A DNA stretch of 64,000 bases from Stachybotrys elegans (GCA_020746835.1 JAGPNK010000003.1:620001-684000); one strand, 5' to 3'; shown: positions 23,403 through 36,131, counted from the first letter of the stretch. Program-made: numbers and translations. Notes: generated from the letters alone by a model not told the origin.

Positions 23403-24919
23403 GGCGTAGTCGTCGCCAGGGTAGGATAGCTAGAAGCGCAAGGAGGCGAGGGAGAAGGGGGAGAGACAGTAGCTAGCCAGGGAACTAGGCCAAGGCCAAG
23501 GCCACCATCAAGCGTCTGTTCGACTGGACCACAGTAGCCACGGCGGGAGAACGGGTGTCAATCGATTCCTTCGGGCGTTGAGCAGGACCGAAGTAGGAGA
23601 TGCTGGAGTCACACAAGTCAAGTCAGCGGCAGGGCTTCTTCGAACGGGAGGAAATTGGCACACGCACCCCTGGGGGAATGCTATAAAAAAACAAACGGAG
23701 GACCGCAAAGGTCGGAGTCGCAAGGAGGCCGATGCCCTCTGACGTTGCCGTAGGAAAGGTGACTGCGACGGCCACCTGCTTCTGGAAATATTCACTATTC
23801 AGTGTCGGAGCAGAGTCGGCATTGTCCGACTAGCTGGCGATAAGATAAGGCGACACGAACTTGAAGAAGGGGCAGTCGGAGGTGGCCCCTGGGGTTCTTA
23901 TTAGCAGGAGCGGCCACTAAAACCTGTCCACCTGGCTCCTTAGTACCATACCAGCGAAGGGGGCGTACAGCTGACCTCTGATTTAGACTTGGTACATGCT
24001 GAAGCGATTGCCGCCCCGGCAAATACACTGAACCAACAGTGACGTGGACATGCATCCCATGCTGTCAAGCCCCCTCCATCTTGGCAGACACGGACCTGCA
24101 GCTCTTTTATGGGGTAAAACAGCCGTCAGCCGATCCATATGGGCCCTTGTCGGGGCCGGCATCTAGCATCTAGTAGCATCTAGGCCCCCTCCCCCTTTAA
24201 ACCTCTGAACCGCTGCTTTCCGACAGTATGTATGAGACCCAGCCATCGTTTGCACTCCCCTGCGTGCCCTCGAGGCGAGGGACAGGCATTGGTCGTTAGG
24301 TAATGGTTACCTGATGGCTACATGGGGACTTCGTCCTATCGGTGGCTTTCGCTTAAACATGATTCAGCATGGTCCAATACCACTGACCGCCTTCTACACA
24401 GATATCAACAGACAATGGGATAGTACGGCGAAGGATGCCAAGACAAGGTAGTAATGAAGGGCGACAGACTATTCGACATGCTGCGTATCCAGCCTTTCTT
24501 ACACCCTCGTGGGAATATAATAGAACTCCTCTGGGTGCAGGTCAAAAGATATCAATCATCTTCAATCGTCTTCAATCGCCGCCCCGAGTCAGACCACCCC
24601 CTTTGCAGAACCTGGTGTCTTGGCTGATGAGTAGGCATGGATGCACCGAATATAAACAGCGTACCCACTCCCCGTTTCAACAAACTAATTCGGCCTTGGA
24701 AGCCTCTCAGGTAAAAAAAAATAGAAAAAGAGAAAAAAAGAAAACGAGCCCAACAATAAATTGCAGCACAAGGACGCTTCAAGGCGCCAGCCCGGTAGCT
24801 ACACCGCCTAACCGCAATTACATATGTTTGCTGATTTACCGCGAGAGGCTCTAGCTATGTGATGGAAATCTGTTTCGAGTATCCGCCCTCCCCGTGACGG
24901 CAAATGCCAGGGCCTTCCA
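23403..24919. other. Intergenic region upstream of the sulfite oxidase gene
   Basis: About 1.5 kb between two minus-strand genes: it carries the sulfite oxidase promoter and the 3' end of the F-box gene. It contains small repeats (GGCCAA near 23490, ATCTAG near 24165). No coding frame is supported. Confidence 0.6.
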
Positions 24920-27061
24920 TCAGAAGGACGAAGCGGCCGGGTTTATAAAGTTGTCGATGTTGACCCTCTCAAAGTAGCTGATGTGGCCAAACTCCAGCCA
25001 GTACTGTGCAAGGCGATTGTGGCTCAGGAGCATAAGATGGCTTGATATGAACATGTCTGTCTTCTCGTTAGTCGCCAAGCCTGACAAGCCAAGTCCTGGA
25101 TCCTGTTGGCCGTTGTCTGCCTGATACATACCCTCCTCAAAGCCCGTCCTGGCCACATGTCCCTTGCTCTTCACCACCCTCACACCCTCGAATGGAGCAG
25201 CAGTCTCAAATTTTACGAATCCCTCGGGCCCAAGATCGTCAGCAACAAAGGTATACTCCCCCCGGGGAATGTTAGGATCGCCTGTTAGCTTGATGGCCTC
25301 CAGTCGGCCTCGGTATATGCGCGCCTCCAGCCTGCGTTGCTCCCAGCTACCATCTGACTCTCCCTCCTCGCGTACAAGCCCAAGGTCGGAATCAGTGGCG
25401 GGTTCGTCGTCAGGCTGGTGGAGCAGCAGAAACTCGCAGCCGTGCCCGCTATAGTCGCCTACCCAGATGCCTCTCCACGGCTTGGTAGGCGTGGGTGTGT
25501 ACAGAGAAGGGTCAAGCGTCGAGTAGGTGATGAGCTCCTCACCAATATGGATCGAAAGCGCGCCATGCCCAATGTTTTGATAGGCATGGCGGCGATTGAG
25601 CGGGTTGAATGCTGATCTGGCAATGGCCCTCTCAGCTGCTGGGGAACCGACCATCTCCATCCATTGCCGAATATGGAAGCTCTGATCCGACACTTCACCC
25701 CTGCGCTGGGGTCGATCGTACGACGAATGCGACTCTTCCGGCTGGCCAGGGAGGAAGCCAGCGGCGTGACATCGCGCCGGAATACATGGCGGTGGCCATA
25801 CGGAGCCGTATGGAAATCCTTGGCGGAAGCCCTCCTCCACCTTGACTGGATCCAGGGCCTTTGTGAGCATGAAGTTGCTGAACATACCATTTTCGCGATC
25901 GTCAAGAGCCATCGGCATTGCATTGGCGTATCGGTTGCCCTCTTGATTGCGGAAATCCATGCTGCTCTTGTCCAACCCAAAATGAATGATTGGCCTGTCC
26001 AGGTGCAGCCTCACGTATGGCTTGAAGCTGTGAATTTTCACCTCGGAGTCCTCCTCAGAACCGACCCAATCCGCGTAAGATCTCTCGCTGCTAACAGCCA
26101 GCAGTTGATAGCCATCGATACAACCCCGACGCGGGTCGAAGCAGGCTATGACCAAGCGGCCCGCTAGATTGCGGTCACTGAACCAGATCTTGTACTTGGG
26201 TAGGAACCAGAGCCTGTCATAAGCAGCGTACAACTGACGGTAGGATGTGACGTATGACCCAGGGGCCTTGGCTAGATGGAAGGGCACGTTTTCTTGGACG
26301 CATCGGCGCCAGTGGCTGTCGGATGTCGCCGCCTTGTGGAGGGCACGACATGTGGCGGAAAGCATGGCCAAATCGTGGGGGGGAAGCCAGTAGAGGATGG
26401 CATCGATTAGCTCCGAGGGAAGATTTTGGAAGGATATCGAAGAGCCCCGAGTTGCAGCATTGTCAGCCATGGAGGCGTACGATGGCGAGAAGGAAGGCCG
26501 CGGAGCAAAGTCTACTAATGGGCAAGGTGATGGCAGTCAGTTGCTTGCTATATATCTAGCGTCGTGGTGTGAGAGACAGCTGGCCCGGGGAAACAAGGAC
26601 TCCCATACATGACGAGTGTCGTTGGGGGTGAAGCAAGAGGATTTGATGCAGGGACCTGGCGCTGGCTGAACTCAACACGGGTAAACTTGCTTACCTTGTG
26701 ATGGTAGCCTTGGATGTTGTCGCATCTCGAAGGGTATGCTGTTCACCATGCGGATGTTGCTCTCGTTTTCCGGATCAAGGCGGCCGTAGTTGGCGGGAGA
26801 GGTAGTAGCCAAGGTGGGTATGAAGGGCAATAGCGTCGAGTCGTCCTTGGGATGTTGCTGATGCAGAGCTGGCTGGGGGGATGGCCCAAGGGTGCTGTCT
26901 TGAGGATCGTTTGTGACGGGCGAAGGGATGACGGGCGGTGAAGATGTCAACGAGTCAGACGATGAAGATGATGACAATGACAATGGCGGCGGCGGTGCAG
27001 GGCAAGAACCAGAACCAGAAGCCGCACTGGGTCTCGAGTGGTCTTGGTTGGGCAGCCCCAT
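24920..27061 (-). CDS. Long F-box protein (FBXO31-like C-terminal domain)
   Basis: Proposed two-exon gene: 27061-26695 and 26511-24920 (652 aa). A 183-nt intron starts GTAAGC and ends TAG; the junction is in frame (remainder g + ac = Asp) and the sequence before the internal Met137 (FAPRPSFSPSYAS) is open. A simpler model starts at 26470 and gives 516 aa. Residues 1-136 are Ser/Pro-rich and probably disordered. The F-box (about 150-196) is QNLPSELIDAILYWLPP with ATCRAL. The C-terminal region includes GIWVGDYSGHGCEFLLL, resembling the substrate-binding domain of FBXO31-type proteins. It should be the substrate receptor of an SCF ubiquitin ligase. Substrate unknown; the N-terminal exon is inferred. 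Confidence 0.88.
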
Positions 27062-30000
27062 GACGGCCGGGACGAGTCTGGTGGCGCTTACTCTTTCTTT
27101 GTCTGGCCCCCGGCGTATCAGAGAAGAGGGAAGCAAAAGCAAACCGTGGTGCCAGCCCCTTCACCAGGACCGAGCACAGGGTGGACAGAGAGGCTCGCAA
27201 AACAATGGCCGTGTGTATGCCTAAAGGAGCAACCCACAGGTTGCGGGCAGCAAACAACGGGCAACGGACAGCGGGCGCTGCAGCAGGATCCAGGCAATGG
27301 TCTGTCTGAGAAGAGAAAGAGTGGCAGACTGCCGATGTCGAGTGCTGATGCAGGTGCCTGCGGTAGGGTTGCAGCCGACGGAATGGCGTATCCGCACCCT
27401 CGCTGGCCCAGATGGATGACGGCAGTGGTACGGCGGACAAACGGGAAGGCAACGGGCGGGAGGCGAGAGGGCGACGGACGGTTCGAAGTGGGTTGTGGGT
27501 TGTGGGTTCTCACATGCGCCTCGTGGGCAGAAAGCTGAACAGGGCTTTGGGGGCTGAAGATGAAAGCGGAGGAGGAGGAGGAGGAGGATGTCAATCTCGC
27601 ACCAGAGGGAAAATTTGAATCAAGTCGTCGGGCAGGAAAATTAACTAGAGGCAGGTACGGGATGGGATGAAAAGCAGACAGAAGCTCTGGCAAAATAAAG
27701 TCCAAGCACCCATGCCTTAATCAGAGCGGTACAGACAGAGACGCAGAAGACGGGAAATAAAAATACATGGATGAAATGAATGCGGAATGGGGGAGGCGTG
27801 GTCGAGGATGGGAGGAGAGGAGGAGAAGAGAGGCAACATGTAATGCGTACCGAGTACGGAGCACTGGGTAAGGTGAAGGTTCTAGTTTGCACGAGCAAGG
27901 ATGGGATAGCGTAGCTCTCTTACGTCGTTGAGTCCTCACTCCCTAGCTGTATTAAGATGCTTAGCTGGCAGACTACTAGGTAGCTCGGCGCCACGCTGCC
28001 GACAGACAATGGAACCGCACTGCCTATCCGCAATCAACATCACAGACTATCTTCGTCGTTCAAAAGTTCTAAACAATGACTCCCGAACAAGGGAGGGCAC
28101 GTCCGTACCAGGTTATGCCGTGCCCCGGGTGCTCCCCCGAGCCTGGTTCATCTTCCTTCTGCACCAGCGTTGCCATCTTCCTTGTGCCGGGCATGGCATG
28201 CCGTTCCCAATTTGCGCCATTGGATTGGGTCTATGACGACTTTCTGAGCATCCGAGCAGATACATACATACCTGTTCTAGACCTGTCGGCGCGATTGAGG
28301 CGGGCATGTGACGAGGCCGGCCAATGGCTTGACAGAGCAAGGCCTCTCTGCTTGGTGCATACACGCACGCCCAGCCGGCATATTCCAGCGGGGAACATGA
28401 CAGGTCCCGTCGTCGAGACAGTTTGTTGTCGTGCAACCATCCTGAAATCGCTAGCCTGGTTCCATAACCCCATGCCTTACTGAATCCCAGCTCGAACCAA
28501 TGCCCTGAAGCTGTATCCAGCCCATACCATACCCATACCCTGCGTGTATGCCGTCTGTGACAGCTGTCTGTAACGTAGCGCAAGCTTGTGCGAGGAAGGT
28601 CCGGGATAGCACAGGGCCATGTCCTCCAGGATTCTGCCGAGATGACTTGGCCTGGTCTGGCCTCCATCGATGCTAATTAACACGGCTATTACTGAGCGCC
28701 GCGCCGTGGTCGTGTCGTTGGCGCGGCCTGAATGGCGCCCGCATGCGGCTTGCAGCTTGCAGGGTGAAATGCTGCTCGGCAGGGGTTCCGCCTCGGAACA
28801 ATGGTTAGTAACATGTACGTACAACAGGCGAAGGGGGGTGTCATGCCCGTGTGCCATTGATTATCCTCTCCAGCCTGCCTGGCCCCGGTAACGGCGCGTC
28901 TCGGGAACCCTGATGGGTGCCAGCCACCCTAACCGACCAGCCGGGGCGCGGCTGCGCTCGATATCCCACACCCATCGGCCGAACTCTGCCTGCGCGCCCA
29001 CCGCTCGCTACTGCACTGTGGTGGGGATAGATGGCTTTCCCAAGGCGAACCTCGTCATCTGCTCGGTGCGCAGCCAAACTTCACAACTCCTAGAACTTTG
29101 CTGCTAGGCTTTCGCAACAGCGGGTCGGGCTTCAGGCAAAAGGTCCCGTTGGCGTCGTACCTCGAAACCCACCCCCTACAGCCATATATCGTCTCCTGGG
29201 TCACATGAGAGTAACTGGCGGGCGACCTGCCGAGCAAGCTATGTACCAGTTGCTTTGACCCCGGAACAAATGAGAAAGTCGTCGTGCGTGGCAAAGTGCA
29301 GCAAAGTGGGTGGTCCGATCCATCCTATCCTCTTCTTACCCCTGGATGATGCTCGCAAAGCCCCATTGCTTGTCTCGCCGATCTACACCGCATCAGCGTG
29401 CGATTTGCCTTTTCCGAATCATGGTCATTTATGCCACTCGACGCTTCTCAGCCTTTAGCGGTCGGCATATAGTCTCACGAAAACCAAAGGTCTCGTTAGA
29501 GGTTAGAGCATGTGGGAAAAGGGAAGCTGGCCTCCGACTCCACAAATCAAGCGAGCCCCGGCACGCTACCTGCTTGCTGCTGGTTATTATTAGTTTCCAG
29601 ATCTTGGAGTCGAGATGCGTCCAGGGTCTTTTGTTTCGTTGTTTGATGGACCATGCACTGGCAACTGCCGGATCCGTACGGGCTACGGAGTACAGAGGAG
29701 CACTATTGTATCTGTGCTTCTTCTGCGGCACGTTCTTTGTTCTTTGTCCCGTTCCTCGTTCCAGAAGCCCATTTGTATGGTAGGTAGGAGTTCGCTTGCG
29801 ACGGTCGGTCCCAAGTCTCGCGTCAGCAGCAAACACTCGGCAAGCCTAGGAGGCAGCAGGATAGGATTTTGATGAATGCTTGGCGGCAAAAGAACCATGG
29901 CATGTGGGCTCACAGGCTGGAGCACGTTTAAGACAATGCACCGTCATGAGGACCAAGGCGTAATAAGTCCAATCAGTGGATGGCGTTGGAGGCAACGAGC

Positions 30001-31974
30001 TGCATCGGCGGTGGATCGACTCGGACACGGTCCTACGCAGGCAGGCAGGTGATATCACATCGCATATACCTCATGCTGATGCTCATGCGTTTGCTGTCTG
30101 GGTTGTTTCATTGTCTCCACGGGGGGACGGCTGGTTTCGCCCGATTGGCGTTGCACAAATGCTCAATCGGTTACTTCCAAGCCGGAAAGATGCTAATTCG
30201 CCCAAGCCACTCCTCGCAAGCAAAAGTCTCCTACCGGAATAGGTAGGTATAACATGGCCTCGCAGTGGAGGAGGGATTGGCCGGTGTCTCTCAGGTGGGT
30301 TGGTCGACCGAGCGACAAGATCATGCACCAACCGATCGTAGCAAGTCGATTGGTAGACGGGCGTGGGCAGGACGGAAGGTCTGATTAGATGATGGCCCGG
30401 GAGAGAGGCCGACATCGCTCCACAGCCTCGCATCTCAAGCCCACCGAGGCACATTTTGGTCGTGATCGGGAGGAGGGAGGAGGGAGGACGCGGGCGCCAA
30501 GAACCAAGAGGCGGTTATTGGGTGCCATGCGTCTTGTCGCGGAAAACAAGGAAAATAAGAGACAAGGGCCGAGCAAGAAGACAGAGGCTCAGCGTCGTAT
30601 CAGAGGTGAACGAGATGAACACATCACCAGGGGAGAAGGGATAAGAGCGGGGCCTCCAATGAAGCATCACCAAATGACAAATACGTGATGCGCATTGGAC
30701 GTTGGTGAGCCTGCTATTTCCAACCACAAATAGTAACAGAGCAAGTAACTTGCGTAGTATTACCGCCTATTATGTAGGCTTGGTAGGTACCTGTAGAAAC
30801 AAGAAGGCGATGATGCAGCGAGTTCCACTCAAGCGACTGGCTCCTTCCTGCCCACAGAAGCTTGTGCCAGAGGCAGTTTGGGGTTGGCAGTTGCCAGTTG
30901 GGCAGGTACGTACCTCAACCTCCTCGACTAACTTCCCAACTTGTCAGGACGCGAGTTTTCAGGCCATTTTGTGGACCACGATGGAAATCCAATCCATGAA
31001 TGCCATGAATCTTTCTCGCGACACGCCATTCTACGTATCCTGACCACTCGTCGTCGCCAGCCCCCTCCGCCGTCGCCTCGAAAGCGTATCCAATCGAGTC
31101 AGCCTCGCCTAGGCACCGTGAGCATTTGTTGGCGCCCGTTTTTGGTCAGCCGCAGCCTCAGCCGCATGCGTAACCGCAATCGCCGTCGTCTCTACTTTGC
31201 TGCACCTCAGATCTGCTGCCGCACGTGAGCACATCATCGCGTTCTGCGTCCGACTTCCCGCTTATACCATCTTAACACCTACCTTATCTAACCTCGCTGT
31301 ACCTCGCCAACGCTCGCCTCCCTCGCAGAGTCTCGGCCTCGCCACGCTGTTGGCTGCGGGTGCCGACACACCCTCCTGCTTCTGCCGTGCCGACCAACGA
31401 TTTCTTCTACTTGTGAAAAAAAAACGGCATCACCAACCCAAGGCTATACACGTAGCTGTACGCCCACGCACACGACTACGCCTACGCCCACGCCTGGTTG
31501 CTGATCGCTAACCCTTGCTAGCAGCTTGCCAGCAGCTCGGTCCCTTAGCCCAGGCGACTAATTAATAGTTGATAAGACGGTCCTCCCTGATCGAGGAGGT
31601 AGCTGGTTGCGATCCATATCCATGCGATTGGTAACAAGATTAGCTGTGCTATCCTGATCTCCAGCCAAGCCCTCCTTCTGTACCTCTATCTGAGAATTCC
31701 CCGCAAATCTTCCGCTCTCCACACCGGCCTGCCTCTTCGCCTTCCTAGTCTGGCTTGAGCCGCGTTGCATTTCACCACACTTCTCATATACCTATAGTGG
31801 TCTCTTCCTGGCCTGTCTTACCCCGATCGGAGCCAACACGCCCTCGTCCCTATCGCATTGTTACGTTGTGCTATCGACCGCGGCACCTACTGCTTCTTAC
31901 CTGCCTGCTGGTCATTAGCCTGAGTGATAGTCCGATAAGCCGCCGCGCGCCAAAGAGGAGGCCCTTTGTTCGCC
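27062..31974. other. 4.9-kb gene-poor stretch
   Basis: The largest interval without a supported gene. Frames on both strands overlap one another, are Arg/Ser/His-rich and have no family signature or splice partner. A (GAG)n run lies at 27568-27588 and a GGGAGGA repeat near 30470-30490. A noncoding RNA, a long promoter or a rapidly evolving small gene could lie here, but the sequence alone does not show one. Confidence 0.55.
27568..27588. repeat. (GGA)n microsatellite
   Basis: Seven GGA units upstream of the F-box gene, probably in its promoter or long 5' leader. Confidence 0.85.
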
Positions 31975-32740
31975 ATGGCCTCTCTACTACCCATCATATC
32001 AGACATCCTCCCCATGATCATCCCCGCGGCTACGCAGGTCATCCGCGCCAGAGACCTCGAGCCGTCTCATCCCACAGTTGAGGGGCCCATCATACAACGA
32101 CCTGCCGTCGTGGACAAGTCCGACAAGATGTGTGCTTCTGGTAAGCCAACTCTCCTCAACAAGCCGCTTGCACCCTGCCTCTCCTTGCCATGACCTTGGC
32201 CATCCCTGATGCTGCATTACCGGCGCGCCATCGTCTTCACCCCGCGATCACAAGCTTTCCGCAGACATCCCTTGTCCCCCCCCACCGATTCTCTCCCAGT
32301 CAAGTCGTCATGTGGTAACTATTTTAAGTAGTATTCATGGCACGACCGCACCAGGCATCCCCCATCCGTCACAACAGTGAGCAAGGTATGTAGTGTATCC
32401 ACATCGTATGCGTCGTTTTGGCATGTCCAGCTTGCCAGGCCCATTGGTCCTGGGGCCCCTTATTGGCCACCTGACCCGAGTTCTAATCTCATGCTCACAA
32501 GACGCCATCATCTACGCTGTCTCGGGCTCCGGAATCCTGGTCGTGAAGGAGGGCTTCAAGGGCCAACTCCACCGCCACGAGCTGTCCCCAGGTGACTTCG
32601 CCTTTGTTCCCGCATGGACCGAGCACCAGCTGTGTAATGAGACAGACTCCGACGTCGCTTTTGTTATCTTCCAGGGTGGTGCCCGTCCTGTTGGTGTCGA
32701 GCTCAGCGATTGGGCAGGCCAAGTCATCTCCCAGCGTTGA
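31975..32740 (+). CDS. Small single-domain cupin protein
   Basis: Three exons: 31975-32140, 32329-32385 and 32502-32740 (153 aa). Both introns leave remainder 1 and the joins give MCAS-VVFMARPHQASPIRH and NSEQ-DAIIYAVSG, which fits the cupin fold. Cupin motif 1 is seen at about 67-85 (H70, E73, IIYAVSGSG) and motif 2 at about 104-120 (GDFAFVPAWTEHQLCN, with H116), the likely metal ligands. HRHE at 98-101 adds further histidines. Single-domain cupins of this size include dioxygenases, isomerases and enzymes of unknown substrate; I cannot choose. The stop is 198 bp from the stop of the convergent hydrolase gene. The N-terminal 55 residues lie outside the cupin core. Confidence 0.87.
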
Positions 32741-32938
32741 GCTGGGAACGCAGAGCAAGGCACTGCAAGGTGCAAGGAGTCAAACCGAGGTAGAAGAAGC
32801 TCATAATGGTCAAAGAGGCCCCAGTCCAATGTAGTATCTACGTCTATCTGTCTGCCTTGCCCTCGTTAGCTCGGCAATACGACATGCCTGCATGCTTACA
32901 TGTCCAACTCCCCACGGCATACGTCGTCGTGCAGTCAT

Positions 32939-34438
32939 CTATGTACTCTCCAATGCCGTGTCGCATTGCGCCCGTACGAGCTGCACCACACGCTGCCGGC
33001 AGGACACATCATCAAAAACCTGCGCGTGGTCCAGCTGAGGGAACAGTATGACTTGCACGCCACCCACATCGGCAAGGTACTGTGCTACCGCTTCCGTGTC
33101 GACAATCAGGTCCATGCCTGATAAGCAGACTGCGGCCTTCCACTCCCTCCCGACATCGCATCCCTCGCCGGCTGATGGACCGCCCCGCAGCTCGTCCTCC
33201 CACATAATATTCTCACGCCAGAAGAAGTGTCTCCCCAGGCTCAGCGCTACCGCCGGATCCGTGCTGGCAAAGTACCAGAGCTGCCACTCATTGGCTCTCT
33301 TGGGGCTACGGCGCGTAAAGTTGTATGCCACACTTGGCAGATGCAGGCTGATGGTCACGGGGTCGATGAGCACAGCAGAGGCTGCCCTGCTCCCTGCCTC
33401 GGTGCTGTGGATCATGTGGGTGGTCAGAACAGATCCAAAGGAGTGAGAGGTTATGGAATACGACCCCCAGCCATGGTGTTTGAGGATCTTTGACATTTGC
33501 GTGATAAACGATGCCTTATCCGGCAAGGGGTTGGTCAAACGGAACGAGACGGGCAAAAGCTCGACGGCGATGACTCCGACAGAGCCCCCGTCTGCGTGCG
33601 AGGTGCATATCTCCCTGAGGAAGCGCACATATGTCCAAAGCCCCACGCCGATCCCATGGAAGAAGACAACGGGTCTCTTGCTGCTGTCTGTGTGAGGATA
33701 GTGCCAGTATCCCAGCCCGGGCGTCGGAGAGCGCTGGCGGCAGAGCAGCTCTTGGGGGCGGGGAGGGAACATCTTCAGGACCTCGGATGGCGCCCTTGCA
33801 TGATATTGGAACCCGTACCAGGACATGGCTAGGTGGGTGAGCTGGTCGACAAGGAAGATGACGGCATACCACGTCAGTCCTCTATAGGTCGCGTGGACGC
33901 TGTCCAGAGTGAGGCGAAGGCTCTTTGCCGGCCCACGACCAGGCTTGAGGGGACGGCCGAGGCGTTTTTCCACCACAGCGATGTATTCATCGAGCTCGTG
34001 TTCTACACGAGAGTCTCCAGCGTCCAAGTCGTCGTCTTGTGTGTCGAAGAACGCCCAGAGCAGAAATTCACGGACATTGTCGCGCTGGATGTCATGCATC
34101 TTGGCCCCCATAAACCATCCTTGCAAGTAAGTTTCCATGCAGGAGACGTTGTTCAGGCATAAGTTGAACAGCTCGCGCCTCTTGTCCGGCGGCAGTGGTG
34201 GCGGGTGCATGGCGGGGCGAAAAAGCCGACGGTTATAAGGCAGCCATATCAGAAGATAGTAGACAAACTCGGCGGCCAGCAAACCGTACAAGACGCGGGT
34301 CGCGGTCAAGTTCCATGCTTGGCGGCCGTATGTCAAGGCGAGCAGGGCGAGGGAGGCTGCATAGATGAGAGCGTTATAACGAAAGGCAAGTATTGCGGTG
34401 CGGATGAAGACATATTCAGCAAAGGACGTGCCAATCAT
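32939..34438 (-). CDS. Membrane-anchored alpha/beta hydrolase
   Basis: Single exon, 499 aa. Two N-terminal hydrophobic segments (about 15-36 and 49-67) anchor the protein, followed by a helical region (about 80-250) and an alpha/beta hydrolase fold (about 255-490). The oxyanion motif FFHGIG is at 259-264. The nucleophile elbow is SHSFG with Ser333. The likely acid is Asp443 or Asp447 (GMDLIVD), and the base is His471 in QLDHAQVF. It probably acts as a lipase- or esterase-like enzyme on an internal membrane. This fungal group is uncharacterised, so substrate is not assigned. It is convergent with the cupin gene. The start is the only ATG giving the full N-terminal anchor. Confidence 0.9.
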   Translation of the reverse strand: MIGTSFAEYVFIRTAILAFRYNALIYAASLALLALTYGRQAWNLTATRVLYGLLAAEFVYYLLIWLPYNRRLFRPAMHPPPLPPDKRRELFNLCLNNVSCMETYLQGWFMGAKMHDIQRDNVREFLLWAFFDTQDDDLDAGDSRVEHELDEYIAVVEKRLGRPLKPGRGPAKSLRLTLDSVHATYRGLTWYAVIFLVDQLTHLAMSWYGFQYHARAPSEVLKMFPPRPQELLCRQRSPTPGLGYWHYPHTDSSKRPVVFFHGIGVGLWTYVRFLREICTSHADGGSVGVIAVELLPVSFRLTNPLPDKASFITQMSKILKHHGWGSYSITSHSFGSVLTTHMIHSTEAGSRAASAVLIDPVTISLHLPSVAYNFTRRSPKRANEWQLWYFASTDPAVALSLGRHFFWRENIMWEDELRGGPSAGEGCDVGREWKAAVCLSGMDLIVDTEAVAQYLADVGGVQVILFPQLDHAQVFDDVSCRQRVVQLVRAQCDTALEST

Positions 34439-35321
34439 CTGGCTGGTCGTGGAAACGGCGAGAAGGCGTCAGATGATAAGCGGGCGTGATGGATGAGTGC
34501 GTAGTAGAGCCGAGGTTTGACTGCTAGCATGGAGGAGAAGACAATCGGCGGACCAGCCCGCTCTGTGTATGGTTTGTTTTGTTTTGTTTTTCTTGTCGCA
34601 AAATGCAGTTATATTACCGACGAGAGAACTTGATCGCCGCAATACCGTGTTGATGTTGCGAGGAAAGGGCCGAAGTGTGTTGGGAGCGAATCTGGCATGC
34701 CTACAGAGATCTGGTGACGTAAGCCATGTGATTCTCCCAACACTCCTCAACAGCCAGATTTACTTTAATTATGGGTTAGATGATTGATTGGTATTGGGCT
34801 AAAACCCAGTTACCTTTCCGCCATGGTTACTCTCAATCACATGCAGCAAAATGCCACCAGGTGCTTCCCTGCCGCCGCTTGGCGCATACCAGCAGCCGTG
34901 CAACAATAATATGGACAGACGCTGTGGACGTCGACGACGATGAAGAAGAAGAAGGCGGCAATGTTCCCACCACGGCGTGCGACTGATGCCATTGGTTTCA
35001 GCCTATCAACCAAGCAAGGCAGCATGCCGCCTCGCACAAGCCGAGCATGGACCAAACCGACACTCAGGAACAGGTAGAGCTGTCAGTGTCGGTACCCGCG
35101 TTACAGGAGTGGGCTTGCGGGCAGCAAACAACCAGCATCGTGTTGCCTGCGTGCCCTCCTTGGGTCGGGTTGAGCATGAGCTGGGCGTCGCCTGTGAGGA
35201 CACAGCGTACACGTCTGTGCCACGTCTCTGGCCGGCGCCGAAGGCTGCGAAGATACACCCAGGATGAATCACCTTTTTAGCACTCGTCCCCGATCGGTCT
35301 GGGCCGGCAGACCAGGTCACC
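34439..35321. other. Divergent promoter region
   Basis: Between the hydrolase (-) and RING-like (+) genes. No gene is seen. There is an A/T-rich TTTTG repeat near 34569-34590 on the plus strand. Confidence 0.6.
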
Positions 35322-36131
35322 ATGAGCCGTACACCACTCGTCGAGGAACTGCGAGCCAGGGTCATCACGCCGATGCATCATCTATCTTCGCAGACGACCT
35401 ACGACAACTACCACAACTTCAAGCACCTGCTCCCGATCAAGGAGATTCGCTTCGCCGTAGCCTGCGTGTACTGTGGCAGCAAGGGGCCCGAGCTGTCCAG
35501 GAACTCGTTTAGCGGGCCCGACGACCAAATCATCAGCTCCGATGGCGATACCATGTGCATCCAGCCCTGTGGGCACCTCGCAGGCTGGGCGTGCATGTCG
35601 AGAGACAGAGATGGGTGCTGCCCCATGTGCGGGATGCTCTGGCGCCGCGCCGAGGAGCGCGTCTGTCCGCACCCACTCTTCATCAACAAGCTCCGCCTCG
35701 CCGGCAGCATATCGCAGGTCGACGCGGAGTGGCTCGTCCCGCTGGGCGGCCACGTCCCAGACAGGTGCCGCGCGTGCGCAACGCACGAGGTGTTGCGCAG
35801 CCTGACGCGCAAGGTGCGGCAGGAGATCAACTCGCAGCCCGGATGCAACGGCAACTTCACGTACGCCACGGATGGTCTGCTGAGCGGGCTGCTGGAAGGG
35901 GACGACATCAAGCAGTTTTCGTGGCTGGACGTCGTAGTGCGGCCGCCGACCATCTCGACGCGGTTGATGGATGAGGCGTGGGCGCAGGAGGAGCAGTTGA
36001 GGGGCTTGTACGAAGGAAGGACGCCGTTGGCGGAGACGAATAAGGTGGGCAAGGGGAGGATCGTGTTCAAGGTCGGCGGTGTGACGAAGCCCGTAGAGGG
36101 GAAGGTAGGGCTGCTGCTGAACTGCTCTTAA
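35322..36131 (+). CDS. RING-like zinc-binding protein
   Basis: Single exon, 269 aa. Residues 48-103 carry a Cys/His pattern: C48-x2-C51, C79-x3-C83-G-H85, C91 and C99/C100-x2-C103. CGHLAGWAC and CCPMCG resemble the second half of RING or related cross-brace folds. A second cluster (RACATHE and nearby Cys) follows at about 145-150. The C-terminal half is helical with no recognised domain. A RING fold would suggest a ubiquitin E3, but the spacing between the first and second Cys pairs (27 residues) and the missing His/Cys make ligase activity uncertain. Similar small Cys-rich proteins are frequent and lineage-specific in ascomycetes. The start is the ATG giving an uninterrupted frame; the stop is TAA. 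Confidence 0.8.
   Translation: MSRTPLVEELRARVITPMHHLSSQTTYDNYHNFKHLLPIKEIRFAVACVYCGSKGPELSRNSFSGPDDQIISSDGDTMCIQPCGHLAGWACMSRDRDGCCPMCGMLWRRAEERVCPHPLFINKLRLAGSISQVDAEWLVPLGGHVPDRCRACATHEVLRSLTRKVRQEINSQPGCNGNFTYATDGLLSGLLEGDDIKQFSWLDVVVRPPTISTRLMDEAWAQEEQLRGLYEGRTPLAETNKVGKGRIVFKVGGVTKPVEGKVGLLLNCS

Noticed and set aside
28113..28667. Minus-strand 184-codon frame in the gene-poor stretch
   Set aside because: Cys/Trp/Arg-rich composition without domains, and other frames overlap it on both strands.
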